Of a stretch of 64,000 bases of DNA, positions 36,098-47,308 are shown piece by piece. The DNA is taken from the NCBI GenBank assembly GCA_003864495.1, contig ML133394.1, forward strand, positions 124,001 through 188,000. Direction: 5' to 3'. The stretch's first letter is position 1; the number at the start of each line of letters is the position of its first letter. The notes beneath the pieces are model-generated. The model searched no databases, had not been told where the DNA came from, and worked only from the letters and a program-made list of their open reading frames with translations. Source of the stretch: Nemopilema nomurai. Taxonomy: Eukaryota; Cnidaria; Scyphozoa; Rhizostomeae; Rhizostomatidae. A program made the position numbers and the translations under genes.

Positions 36098-38638
36098 TTA
36101 CTTCTTCTTCATATAATTTGTTATTTTGGCTCCCTTTGAGACGTTGGAGTTTTCAACTTTCGCTTTCTTTCTTGGTGGTTGCCCACTGTCTTCTTCGAGA
36201 ACTGCCCCTGTTTTCTTTGCTGCGTCGAAAACTGCTTTCATACGAGCCATGTTTAGCTTCGATACCTTGCTGTGATCCACAATTGGTTTGGGATAGTCTT
36301 TGCCAATGATGCATCCTGCTTTCTGTTGTACAACCAAAGGGGCTGTCCATGGCTCGTAAATGTATTTTTCAGGAAACTTCTCCAGCTTGGGCAAATACTT
36401 TTTTATAAATGACCCTGAACGATCAGTTTTCTTCCCAAACGCAATCGGGCTGTAGACTCGGAAATATTGGTGGAAGAATGCTGATGCAGAGAGCCACATC
36501 CAGTTACCAGCATTGAGCGACCAATCAGCATCAAGGAGATACTCCTCAAACACTTTCATACCTGTTAAAGATGTAACTGAGCGAGTAAGATCGAGAATAA
36601 AGTTGCAAAGCCAGATACAACTTTTACGATAAACGCCTAAAGAAAATTAGCAGATAAAAGAGATCATTGGTTGGGTGATTTATGGGGGCCAGTTTAAAAG
36701 CATGATGGTTACCTAGCCATGTTTTGCTTCTATTGACTATGCTACATGAAACACCCTGCGAAAGCTTTCCCCATTTCAACACCTGCCATATTTCTGATGC
36801 CCTTTCCATTCAATTGAGAAGACATTCTTTTATTTAATTGTCTCTTGTCTCTTGGTATAGTCAATGATGAAAGAAAATCTATGCCTAAGGTGGTCTAGTG
36901 AGCTTCTTTAACTAGATATTTTTTGCTTAAAAGTAGTATATCACATTGAAAGTATAAACAGAGTAGAAAATTTTAAAATGAAACTCCAATGGGTGTACCT
37001 CGGGCGAGGACAACTTGGAATGCATTAAAAAACTTAATGATTAAAATCTTCTGTTCCTTATGAATAGCACCCAAATGGCTTAGATAGATACAGTGCCTAT
37101 CTTCTTTGTAAAGAATGTCTCTTGAATTTGAATTAGCTACAGAATCAAACAAGACCTCAGAAAATCAAGGTAAATGGAAGTAAAAAGTGAAAACGTGAAA
37201 AGTAATAGGATGGTCAAGGCATTTCTTGGGGGATGGGTCAAGAACCATTGTTTTTCATAAAAACTTGATTCCCCTCTGGGACACTGATGCATCAGACAAC
37301 TGATAAATTCTAAAGCTATTGTTTGAAACAGAATTAGATGAGTTTGCACTGCAGTGGCACAGTTTAAGCATTTGGCCCGCTGTGTGCCAAAATTAGATAG
37401 ATTGGATCTAATGCTTTTAGGGCTGTGCCAATAAGTAGTTCCAAAAGCCTGTCTATGCTAGCTAACTTTCACAGCTATTATATATTCACATGAGTGTTAA
37501 ATCTACCTTCTTCCCATGATATCCAAAGATCTCCTCTTGTGAGAAAGCAGGCCACAGCATGCCTTGCCAAGTGGTGTATCCAGCCTTCTTTTCTGAGCTG
37601 TGTCATTATTGCATCAATAAATGGATAACCTGTTCTACCTTCTTTCCATGCAGACAGATATTCTTCATCATTTACCCAAGGAATTTGTCTGCAAATTCGA
37701 TTGCCTTTAATCTTATCAAAGTTTTCAATGGATGATCCACAAGTGTAGAAAAACTCCCGCCAGAGCAACTGGCCAATCAGGGAAACTGGTGGTTCTGAAT
37801 GTTTTCCTTTTTTATTGATATCCCATATTTGTTCATAAAATAGCCTTGGGGAAAGACACCCAAACTTGAGGTAAGGGCTAAGAACAGTTGTGCTTGGCAG
37901 CAAACTATTTGGTGATGTTTTTGGTTTCTCAAATGCTCTAACCCACTTTGCATTTTCTTCGCAAATGTATCTTGCCATTCTTTCCAGTCCTTCGGTTTCC
38001 CCACCTGGAAATTTGCATGGTTCCAAGTCAGCTTCAATTACGCCAAGCTCTTCTAGGCCAGGAACATCATATGATAAATCTTTTAACCTATCAGCATGTC
38101 TACATCTGGCTAATTCAGGTAGACTTTTCTGTGACTCAATGGACTTCTTTGGTGGTCCTAGCTTGGCAACAACACTTTGGAACTTCTGATAAGTAAGTGG
38201 AGCTGTTCCTTTATTCTCTTTAATAATGTCGTCCAGGTCATAAAGTGTATGAGAAACCTTTGTTATTACTTCAACATTACAACTCCTTGCAAGCTTGCTT
38301 ATTTTCTCATCTCTTAACTTTGCATAAGGTTCTGTGTCAACTTCATATGTGAGTTTCTTGACATCCCATTTCTTAAAGATGTCTGCAAATACTATCTCAG
38401 GCTTGCCTCTGATTACAAAAAGTCTAGAGCCAAGTGCATGCAATTGTGAATCTAGATCTGCAAGACTTTGTTGGAGAAATCTCCATCTATTTTTGCCAAC
38501 TTTTGCATTTTTTACAAACCATGGGTCAAGGACAAAAATTGGATATAATTCTAAGTTACAGCTGATAGCAGTAGCCAGAGCTGGGTTATCATGAAGCCTT
38601 AGCCCCTTCCGAAACCAATGGACAACACTACCACTCAT
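36098..38638 (-). CDS. (6-4) photolyase / animal-type cryptochrome
   Basis: A flavoprotein that repairs UV (6-4) photoproducts with blue light, or a close light-sensing relative. Two coding exons, 38638-37507 and 36561-36098, join at G|GT: 1596 nt, 531 residues, the usual family length. The N-terminal photolyase domain starts VHWFRKGLRLHDNPAL. The FAD-binding domain carries LLWREFFYTCGSS, GYPFIDAIMTQLRKEGWIHH, LARHAVACFLTRGDLWISWE and DADWSLNAGNWMWLSASAFF. His356 and His360 match the two histidines needed for (6-4) repair in Xenopus and fly enzymes. The C-terminus has a basic nuclear-signal-like run (PPRKKAKVE) and ends AKITNYMKKK, resembling the ITxxFKKK tails seen in some DNA-repair proteins. 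The start is the ATG at 38638; an acceptor lies just upstream, and a donor at about 39338 suggests a noncoding first exon. Repair versus photoreception cannot be settled from sequence. Confidence 0.93.
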
Positions 38639-39339
38639 ATCAGAGAAATGTTCTCCTAGAAATGAAAGATTCAAAATAAAAGATAGCTCTGTTAGCTGTT
38701 AAAAATAAATAATTCCTGGCATGCACTTGTTACTAATCAGCAAAATAGAAGATAATATCCTGTATATTCCAAGATGTAACAATATCTGCTCATAATTTTG
38801 AGCACTTCTAATAAGTAGCATAAACATAAAGAAAACTGTTGACCACTGTGAACACAATGTCTTGGGAACTGTAAACTTTAAACTCTGATGATTGAAATGA
38901 AAAGAAGTCACAACATCCAAAGAAATATTGCTTTAAGTCTTGCGTCTAAAACTTGTAAAATGTTAACGATGTCCTCGAATCTCCATACTCTATGGATTGA
39001 TAATGAAATCGTACTCATTGAAATATAATGACAAATTGTATCATTATTTAGAAAAAAGTGATAATGATGCCATACACTGTTTAACCATGTTTTTTATTTT
39101 GATAATCCAATACGACACTTCACTCCACTGTTATCTATATACCGTAAAGCAATAGAGCAAGTTTCTTAATCTGATGTGCAACACTTCTTATGCAATTTAT
39201 TATGACCTGTAATTTATCAATCCTGTGGACATCAAATGGTTGATTAAGAGCAAGTAAACTTGAATATAGTTATTAGCATAGTAACCCCAAAGCAATATTG
39301 ATATAATTGTTTTTCATCAAAAGTTAGCTACCACCTACC

Positions 39340-39518
39340 TTAACTCTTCAAGAAAGTTGTTTTCAAATTCAAATCCATGGCCCATGGGCAGAAACTCCAA
39401 ACGAGGCTGCACGAGAGGTCAGGTGTCTGGCCTGGTGGTCATTGTATCACGTGACCTGGTTAGTACGGGTGGGATTACGAAACTACCGTCTGGGCCTCGG
39501 ACTGTCTGACAAGGCAAG
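39340..39518. promoter_or_regulatory. Likely bidirectional promoter with a CACGTG E-box (39448-39453)
   Basis: A minus-strand donor (AAG|GTAGGT at about 39338) marks the end of a probable photolyase 5' UTR exon, and the plus-strand exon at 39519 starts with an ATG. Between them lies ATCACGTGAC, a palindromic E-box of the type bound by bHLH factors, including CLOCK-BMAL/CYC, USF and MITF. Transcription start sites are not visible. Confidence 0.45.
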
Positions 39519-39737
39519 ATGGAGCTGGCAAACTTGAAGCTCGAAATTTTGAAATTGAAGAAGGAAGCAGTAATCAGCACTGCAAGAAAAACGGTGCTAC
39601 CTTTGACTCTGATTTCTGTCATATGGATGATATTCTTTCGCAAAAGCTCCACAACACAGGAAAAGAAGGTCGAAGTAAGAAAACGTATCAATAAGGAGGA
39701 AGAGACCGCCAGCTCCGGTTACAGTTTGGGGAACCTG
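39519..39737 (+). CDS. First coding exon with a membrane anchor; possible alternative first exon of the amide hydrolase
   Basis: The ATG at 39519 opens a 73-codon exon ending NL|GTGAGT in phase 0. It encodes a Lys-rich start, a hydrophobic segment at about residues 27-40 (LPLTLISVIWMIFF), a basic/acidic stretch, then SSGYSLGNL. The first exon of the amide hydrolase at 47309 has the same design: membrane segment, charged stretch, EGTYNLQNL, phase-0 donor. I find no further exon between here and 41639 on this strand. It may splice to exon 2 at 48436, or be the remnant of a duplicated gene. Confidence 0.45.
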
Positions 39738-41638
39738 GTGAGTTCTTATGACCTGCAGAAGACTTTGTCGAGAGTATCAGATCATTATTGCTTGGGTTCC
39801 AAAATGGGTGTTTTTTGAGTGGGAGCGACTGCGAGGGGTTGTGCTTTGAAGACCATGTGATTTAAGGTTTGGAGGGGTGTGGGGCCGGCGTAGTAGAATT
39901 TGATTATTAAAGGCATTACGACAACAGTCGTCAAATTTAGCTCTTAGCACACTTCGACTATTACCAAAAAGTGTGATTTTCGTCACTTTTAGCTTTCCTT
40001 AGCTTTCAGGTGCCCTTTTGGCCCCTTCCGTCTTTTTTATCTTTGATTCCTTATTTAGTCACGTGCTTCCCAAAAAAATTTCTGAAATTTTTGCATAAAT
40101 TGGTGGCTAGTCAAGAGTTAGAAGCCATCGTGAAATTTTTTTCTCGAAAATATTTACTCGTTTTCGAGATATCAACGCTCAAAGTTGAGAATCACCGTAA
40201 AAGTACGACCAAATATTTTTTCGGAGAAAGTACCTTGTGACGTATGAAGGTACCATTGTTTCAACATTCGGCACAATTGTTATACGTTCGCACTGAAATT
40301 CGCACGGCTCGTTGGGGGCTCGGTAATTGGCGATTTGACATCGGTGTTTCGGAAGTCGATCGAAAGTGCACATGCTTCATGAATAACTGTCGTTTGAGAG
40401 TTGAAAGCCATTAGTCGACAAGCGCATTAGCCCTATTGTCAAATTTATACGGGCTTATTTCATTAGGGAGCAGATGTGGCCAAGTTTTGGTAAATTGGCA
40501 CCTTTCTATCTTGAGTCAGAATATCTGGAGAGCCACGAGAATCATCATCTGCTGATAGGGAATCAAAATAAAAGTCCGATATTCCTGGACAAACATTCGA
40601 ACAGAAACATTCCGTGTCGCTCGAAGTGCTGTCTGACATTTTGAAATTTTTCGTACACGCTTTAGACAGCCGATGACCCCCACCGGGGAATTATCCGAGG
40701 CCGAAAACCCGTGTGACGTCAATCCGAAGTGTTCCGATAATGGCGTCAAAAAACAATTCAACTCAACGAACAATTTATAAACGCTTATAACTGAAAAACC
40801 GTAAGAGATATGATAAAAATAATAGCAGATCCGGGTTCAGGAGGCCATATTACATCGTAACCAAAAATACAAATTTTAGGCTGGATTGGCCCTTTAATGC
40901 CATTGAGGTTATTGCCTAACATTTCTTGTTAATAAAATAAGTTTTCAAGTATTCATTTATGTATTTACATCTGTGCACTACAATGCATTCACTTTTATTT
41001 TTGTTGAATCCCTTAATTCAGAACTGAATTCATATTTTGTTGACACTGTCACAGTGCTGTTTTGTGGATATGTGGAAATGGAGCCAATGCAATAGCCATC
41101 ATATCAATCAAAATTTCAACTAGAGAAAATGATATCAAAGTGTCCTAACAGATTCCTAGATTGTTCAGAACCATCAATAGGTCCTATACTAGATAACATT
41201 TGTTTGGTTTGTGATTTTCCTTGTTTACTTACAAGTGGTTTGTCATTGGAATTTGTCTAACAGTATGCTGCTATTAATTTTATTCCATTTATGTATGGCA
41301 ATGTTTGGTTTTCAACATTCCAACCAGCTTTTGGTTTTACCTAGACTTTTATCTCTTAATATGATAATAATCATAATGACCCATTTGCTGATTTTGGTGC
41401 TAGGAAACATTTGGTATGCTTGTAATTCAGGACTATAGACAAGAATGGAAATCAAAGAGTGGCCAAACAGCAATTCACTTTTTGATCTGCAACCAGGAGT
41501 CTGTAACATTTAGAAAATTTCTCTTTTTGTCATCAAAAGTGACAAGCACTTTGTAATTCAAAATGATTAAATATTACATTCCACAGCATTCATAGTACCA
41601 AGTCAATTTGATTTCAAAGCCACCATCATGCACTGGAT
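39738..41638. other. Non-coding stretch (possible intron)
   Basis: No exon recognised. The segment from about 40480 to 40900 ends in a GGCTGGATTGGCCCTTTAA motif resembling a transposon end, but I could not find the partner repeat. If 39519-39737 belongs to the amide hydrolase, all of this is intron. Confidence 0.35.
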
Positions 41639-44600
41639 TTAGTGGTGTCGACCATGACCCTTTCCATGCTTCACATGTCCCTTGTTGTAGCCACCATAGC
41701 CATAATCTAAAGGGACAAAGGCAACATCAGCAGAGCTTGCAACATACAAGTAGATATGAATTGGTCAATAAGCAAACCAGACATAACCAGACATCCAACA
41801 TAGCCCATGTGAACCAATGGGATAGGCTGTCAGTGAAAAATGAGAATTAACAACAATGGAAAATTTTTCTAATTTTAGTTAACTATTGTCTGACTATTAC
41901 AAAAGTCAGTGACACAGGCTGCTTGCAATGTGGAGGTTTTTAGAATCAATGAAATGTTGCCAGCTCAGGCTGCTTGCAATGTAGAGGTCTTTTGAATCAA
42001 TGAAATGTTGCCAGCTCAGGCTGCTTGCAATGTAGAGGTCTTTTGAATCAATGAAATGTTGCAAACACAGTAGCAAAGACATGATCAACACAGTAAATAG
42101 AGCTATTGGGGCTGGAACATCTGTTTCCTATGTTCAACGAGAGTAGATGCTACTTACAGCCAACTTGACAGTTGTTAGAATAGCCATGTTTGTAGTAGTA
42201 TGCTCCACACTTGGGGTAATTGTACAAGTGATCACAAGTGCACTTTTTCTGGTCCCAGGCTGTCCCCTTAGGGCAGTACTGTAGGAAGGCATTGCCAGCA
42301 TCGTCGCATTGAATGAAGGTGTGACAATTCTTGGGGCTTGGGTGATAACCTGCCTTTTTGCAACCTTGAAATCGAGGATTAACGAATCATTGATCAGTGA
42401 TCACCCAATTGAGTTATTAACTAGGTGTGAATGCTATGACTCAATTAACTCTGAAAAGCTGGCTTATGCAAAAACTTTGAGTTTCAGGGCCAGCAGCAGG
42501 CAAGCGAACTTTTGAATGGGTAAATATCTTTTGTTGTTATCACCGAACTGAAAAAGCTGTTTCTCAATCGCATAACTTATATTACAAAGGGAGAAAAGAT
42601 CCGAGGCTCTTCTTTTGAACATAATTTTGGCAAAAGTGTTATTGGTTTCTACAACAAGTCACAAGCCAAAGGAAAGGCCAAACTTACTGTAGCCGTAATA
42701 TCGTTTGCCATGACGGTATCCTCCATAGCCACCACAGTGTCTTCCAACGCAACCCTTGCCGTAGCCACCACAGTGTCTTCCAACGCAGCCCTTGCCGTAG
42801 CCACCACAGTGTCTTCCAACGCAGCCCTTGCCGTAGCCACCACAGTGTCTTCCAACGCAACCCTTGCCGTAGCCACCACAGTGTCTTCCAACGCAACCCT
42901 TTGGATAAGGCTTGCCGTAGCCACCACAGTGTCTTCCAACGCAACCCTTGCCGTAGCCACCACAGTGTCTTCCTTGCCGTAGCCACCACAGTGTCTTCCA
43001 ACGCACCCTTGCCGTAGCCACCACAGTGTCTCCAACGCAGCCCTTGCCGTAGCCACCACAGTGTCTTCCAACGCAGCCCTTGCCGTAGCCACCACAGTGT
43101 CTTCCAACGCAACCCTTGCCGTAGCCACCACAGTGTCTTCCAACGCAACCCTTGCCGTAGCCACCACAGTGTCTTCCAACGCAGCCTTTGCCGTAGCCGC
43201 CACAGTGTCCTCCAACGCAACCCTTTGGATAAGGCTTGCCGTAGCCACCGCAATGCTTTCCGACGCAACCCTTGCCGTAGCCACCACAGTGTCTTCCAAC
43301 GCAGCCTTTGCCGTAGCCGCCACAGTGTCCTCCAACGCAACCCTTTGGATAAGGCTTGCCGTAGCCACCGCAATGCTTTCCGACGCAACCCTTGCCGTAG
43401 CCACCACAGTGTCTTCCAACGCAGCCTTTGCCGTAGCCGCCACAGTGTCCTCCAACGCAACCCTTTGGATAAGGCTTGCCGTAGCCACCGCAATGCTTTC
43501 CGACGCAACCCTTGCCGTAGCCACCGCAATGATTTCCGACGCAACCTTTGCCGTAGCCACCATTTCCTACATGGTTATCTTAAAAAAAGAAATAGATAAA
43601 TAGCTAGTCACTGCGTATGAGGAATCCGAATTAGATGCCATATTGTATGCCAAACAACTAATATTGACTAGACCCGAAATCGTGCCATCTTGAAATGAAA
43701 TCATTAGAGCGTCACAACATTTCTCTGTGCTGGTGATTTTCTGGGGAAGGTTTGAAGGTACTGAATGGCGGCAGATCACGGTCGTTTTGCAGCTCAAATT
43801 TTTACTAAAACCAAATTAGGGGCTGTTAGGCATTTATTAAGGAGATGCTAATATTTCCTTCTCTAGAAGTCAAACACCCTTCGTAATCTCGGATGCAACC
43901 TCCAATCTATTTTTTGCTAATGAAGACACTCACAACCCTTGCTATATTTGTAAGCTGCACAGTAGCCCCCATGGTTGTGGCAACCATAGGCCTTGTGCAC
44001 GCATGTGCAATCCTTTTGGCTCCACACGGTTCCCTTTGCGCAGGGCATCTTTATCCCATTGCCATTGTCATCGCACTGGACGTAGTAGTGGCAGTTGTTT
44101 GGCACTGGGTAATAGCCAGCCTTTTTGCAATCTTCGAATCAAGCGATCATTGATTAATCAACAGTAATAACTAGCCAGCCTTTTTGCAATCTTCGAATCA
44201 AGCGATCATTGATTAATCAACAGTAATAACTAGCCAGCCTTCTTGCAATCTTCGAATCAAGCGATCATTGATTAATCAACAGTAATAACTAGCCAGCCTT
44301 TTTGCAATATTAGAATCAAGCGATCATTGATTTATCAACAGTAATAACTAGATCAATCAGGGGCCTTACACGCGGTATGTTTGAGTGAAAACAGACTTGT
44401 GAAAAAAGAAGTGGATACCCCAGTGTGCCGTCGTGCTTGAGCCAACAATCGTAGGCAACTAATCTTGGTAAAAGTAACTGTTCATAACAACGCGGTAGGA
44501 ATGATGTACCACCCTGGCATATATGACATTATAGCAACATGAACAAAAGGACTGGATAACATGGGCATTAATGCTTCTGATAAGACGTCTGCTTTTGTTA

Positions 44601-45128
44601 CTGGGCCTCAATGCGCATAGTAGATCGGTTATGGTCTACAGACGGCTCTATCCTTTAGTTTCTCTTAGCATATAGTTCTACTCGATGTATAGTTGTACAA
44701 GATTACTTGCGGTAAAACGATAAAAACTGTTTAAACTGAGCAGACACCATAAATATGTTGGTTATTTTGATGTGATAAGACGTATGCAGACAAACAACAG
44801 AGAAGTTGAAAGTCTGATATAAAGACACCTTACCATATTTGAAGGCATGACTGCATTGTGTTTCTATGAAAATCTGAAAGAAGAAGAATTGTGGCCTCGT
44901 TTACCGTAAAAAGCTTCAATTTTCCTTGCGAATTGTATGGTTTATAACCTTAAAAACTTATATAAATTGTTTTGTCATCTTTCAAAACAAGTCTAATAGT
45001 CATTTTATAAGGATACATGGTGTTACTTTGACCTAAAGATATGGTGTTACATCTGCTTATGAATATTTCAAATGACTTAATTGTGAACTTACAATTGCAA
45101 CAGATACGGCTGCTGCGATGAACATCAT
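41639..45128 (-). CDS. Secreted chitin-binding protein with GGYGKGCVGRHC repeats
   Basis: Probably an extracellular structural protein that binds chitin or related glycans. Exons: 45128-45093, 44873-44834, 44131-43934, 43578-42688, 42364-42158 and 41706-41639; 1440 nt, 479 residues. Order: signal peptide (MMFIAAAVSVAIIFIETQC); a type-2 chitin-binding (peritrophin-like, CBM14) domain from DCKKAGYYPVPNNCHYYVQC to CTC; a 297-residue repeat exon; a second chitin-binding domain (CKKAGYHPSPKNC, FIQCDD); and a GYGGYNKGHVKHGKGHGRHH tail. The repeat is mainly 12 residues, with a 16-residue variant containing KPYPKGC. All four internal introns after exon 2 are phase 1, so domains could shuffle freely. 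A segment at about 43030-42973 is read out of repeat frame without a stop. A TATA box lies upstream. Tyr/Cys/His/Gly richness suggests cross-linked or metal-binding matrix; the exact role is unknown. Confidence 0.82.
41914..42070. repeat. 51-bp tandem repeat, 3 copies, in the last intron of the chitin-binding repeat gene
   Basis: Units contain GGCTGCTTGCAATGTAGAGG and AATCAATGAAATGTTGCCAG. The outer copies are more diverged than the middle one. The ORF through it is a by-product of the 51-bp (17-codon) period. Confidence 0.85.
42700..43560 (-). repeat. Coding 36-bp repeat array with a 120-bp higher-order unit
   Basis: The basic unit is 36 bp (12 codons) and about 20 are present; some are 48 bp. 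Three successive 120-bp blocks starting near 43201, 43321 and 43441 are nearly identical, each containing an R, a K and a KPYP-G variant. Being GC-rich and periodic, the array is open in every frame on both strands; only the GGYGKGC frame on minus joins to the flanking exons. Confidence 0.9.
44113..44348. repeat. 59-bp tandem repeat, 4 copies, duplicating a splice acceptor
   Basis: Units start near 44113, 44172, 44231 and 44290. Read on the minus strand, each contains the end of intron 2 (GATTCGAAG) and the first 19 or so bases of exon 3 (ATTGCAAAAAGGCTGGCTA). Only the leftmost copy continues into the chitin-binding domain. In the rightmost copy the AG is changed (TTCTAATATTGC). Confidence 0.9.
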
Positions 45129-47308
45129 TTTGAACTGCAAACTGGTGCCGTGACCCTGGTCCCGCTTGTCGCTCCAACCTCTGAAGTCGCGTTGTCATAT
45201 CAAGGGCTACCTGTATTTTATACTGTTGAAAAGCTGACTAACACTTTAATTACTAATGAATTACTTTGACTCTCTAGAGATTATTGATACACGATGGGCA
45301 ATAAAGTGGTTTCTGGTCGACATTATGGATCCTTCGTGGACACGTGGCCCTACGAACGAGGCGCACAAAATACATCTAATGACTGTTGTTACGGAAGTAG
45401 TTTTCGCAGAGTGCATGATCTTGAATGCATACTTAAGGTGAATTGGAACTAGACTATTGATGAAACGAAGTCTCATTTTGTGCAGAAAAGCGTAACACCG
45501 ATAATGGTGCTTTTAGGTAGTCCCAAATGCCTCCAGCCAATGGATGGCTGTTTTTAGTGTCAACTTGCTAACAGCATTACGAAAATAGCACAGCTGATTG
45601 ATTACGAGCGAATAGACAAAACTCTTTCAAGTATTTCGGTAACAAGTATCAGTTCTGTTACAACTTGTTCTATTCAAAAGCCAGTGAAAAACCGATAAAG
45701 CTTTAAGGCTATTGTTGGGCTCATAGCCAATGGCTTTATTAGTAGCTTTTGACGATGTTGATTTATATTCTGAGCGAGTCTTCTAACAATATGTGTATAA
45801 CCAGTAAACGAGGAGTTAACTAGGGGTCCTTTCATTCATTATATTAGAAACTTTCCAGGTTTAGCTATTCGGTTAGTTCTTAATTCACTGAAAAATTGGA
45901 TGCTTTTGGAGCAACCGTTTGGGCAACGATGGCCACTATTTAAAAGTGACTGTCACCGTCTATTTTTGACTGTCTTCGAGGTCTTTCTGCACCCAGACTT
46001 AACTGACAGAAATTTCCAAACCTTTAAAGATATACCAGCTTATGTTATTTAGAATGCTTGTAATTTGGGTTTTTTGAGGCAGTAAGTTTTATCCATCTCG
46101 CTGGTCGCATGAGTTACCTAAGTTTTTTTTAGAAATTCTTAACTGGGAATCTGAATGTAGCCTCTCGTAGTGAAAGCCAGGATTATGTATGGCACTTGTA
46201 ATTTGGCAACCTCACTATTTCGTAGTCGTTTGAACCGGCGTGGTAATGCCGTATCTGCAATAATTTGTTCTGATGATTGGCAAGACACATTTAACGCCGC
46301 CATTTTTGCGGAATTTTTGCCCACAAGTCTAGGTGATCACCCTAGAAATTGGATAAATTAACGCCAGAAGTTTTGAACTTGAGTGTAAAATTAAATTGCT
46401 CTTCGGTTCCTTCAAAAGAACAATGTTTTGTTACTATTTAAAGCGCTTGAATTAAATGAAGTTTTAGTACCAAAAGTTCCTCATTTTCATCAGATCAGAT
46501 CAGATTTTAGTACCAAAAGTTCCTCATTTTCGGTGCTTTGACTACAATAAGCCTTAGCATTTAATAGAGAAAGGGGCGAGACAGCATATGCGACTACTCA
46601 ATAAAGCACTTGACACTATTGGCTGCAAATGAATGGAACCGGCTTTTTAGTTCTTGATGCTTGCAAATATAAAAAATTTTCAAATCGAAAAGTTCCTTAG
46701 TGATTTCGTTTTTAGTAGTATGAGTTCTTTAAATATTTCGTCCTTCTACATGTAGGTTCTTTGTAAAGTGTTTCCTTATAAAAAAGGCGTGTGTTATCTG
46801 TAGGCATCGTGATTTTATTATTATTAGGATATTTATATTAATAAGTGTGATTTATATTAATGGTGTTGTGATATGATAAAATTAGTTCACGAACCAGTTC
46901 TAATAATGTATCATTATTGAACTGTAGCCAATGTGGCAGAGCAACTTTGTTGACTGTACAGCAAGACCTAGTCCCACAACCTGTACAATTTAATGACATT
47001 AACCGAAAAACAAAGCAATTTCCTATTCACTGAAAAGCCCAATCGACCTTTTGTTATTGCTGAATGTTAACTATCAAAAGCTAACATGCTTCGATAACAC
47101 TGGAAACAAAGAAATCCGTTATTTGTTTGGGTTTAAAATTCGAATTAACATTTGTTTGGGGAATATTTTGGGTCGTTCTCTTTGCACCTTCTGTTGGTCC
47201 ACGGCCGTTCTCTCCCTGGTTTCACATATGAAGGATTGGGGAATAGTTAAACAGAAGTCGTGTTGGTCCTACATAAAGAGCTTTTAAAGTGACGAGACAG
47301 AAATCAGA
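45129..47308. other. Intergenic region left of the amide hydrolase
   Basis: Contains the TATA box above and a 27-bp direct repeat (TTTTAGTACCAAAAGTTCCT plus CATTTTC) at 46462-46488 and 46505-46531, separated by a GATCA-type short repeat. No other gene seen. The amide hydrolase promoter should lie at the right end. Confidence 0.5.
45216..45222 (-). promoter_or_regulatory. TATA box of the chitin-binding repeat gene
   Basis: GTATAAAATAC on the minus strand lies about 90 bases upstream of the start codon at 45128, a normal TATA distance if the 5' UTR is about 60 bases. Confidence 0.6.

Noticed and set aside
39360..39400. Extra N-terminal coding exon for the photolyase (MGHGFEFENN frame on minus)
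   Set aside because: Joining it to the 38638 exon gives an immediate stop; it is better seen as 5' UTR with an upstream ORF.
42649..43603. Other-frame ORFs in the GGYGKGC array (Ala/Val/Thr-rich or Arg/Trp-rich)
   Set aside because: Shadows of a 36-bp repeat open in all frames. Only the Gly-Tyr-Cys-His frame continues into chitin-binding exons with matching phase.
41639..45128. Reading the Cys-rich secreted protein as a venom peptide or toxin
   Set aside because: Cysteines lie in long regular repeats and chitin-binding domains, not in a compact toxin fold; structural matrix is the simpler view.
44950..45198. 82-codon minus ORF overlapping the first exon of the chitin-binding gene
   Set aside because: A different frame at the same place yields a signal peptide with a splice donor in phase with the next exon; the longer ORF has no such support.
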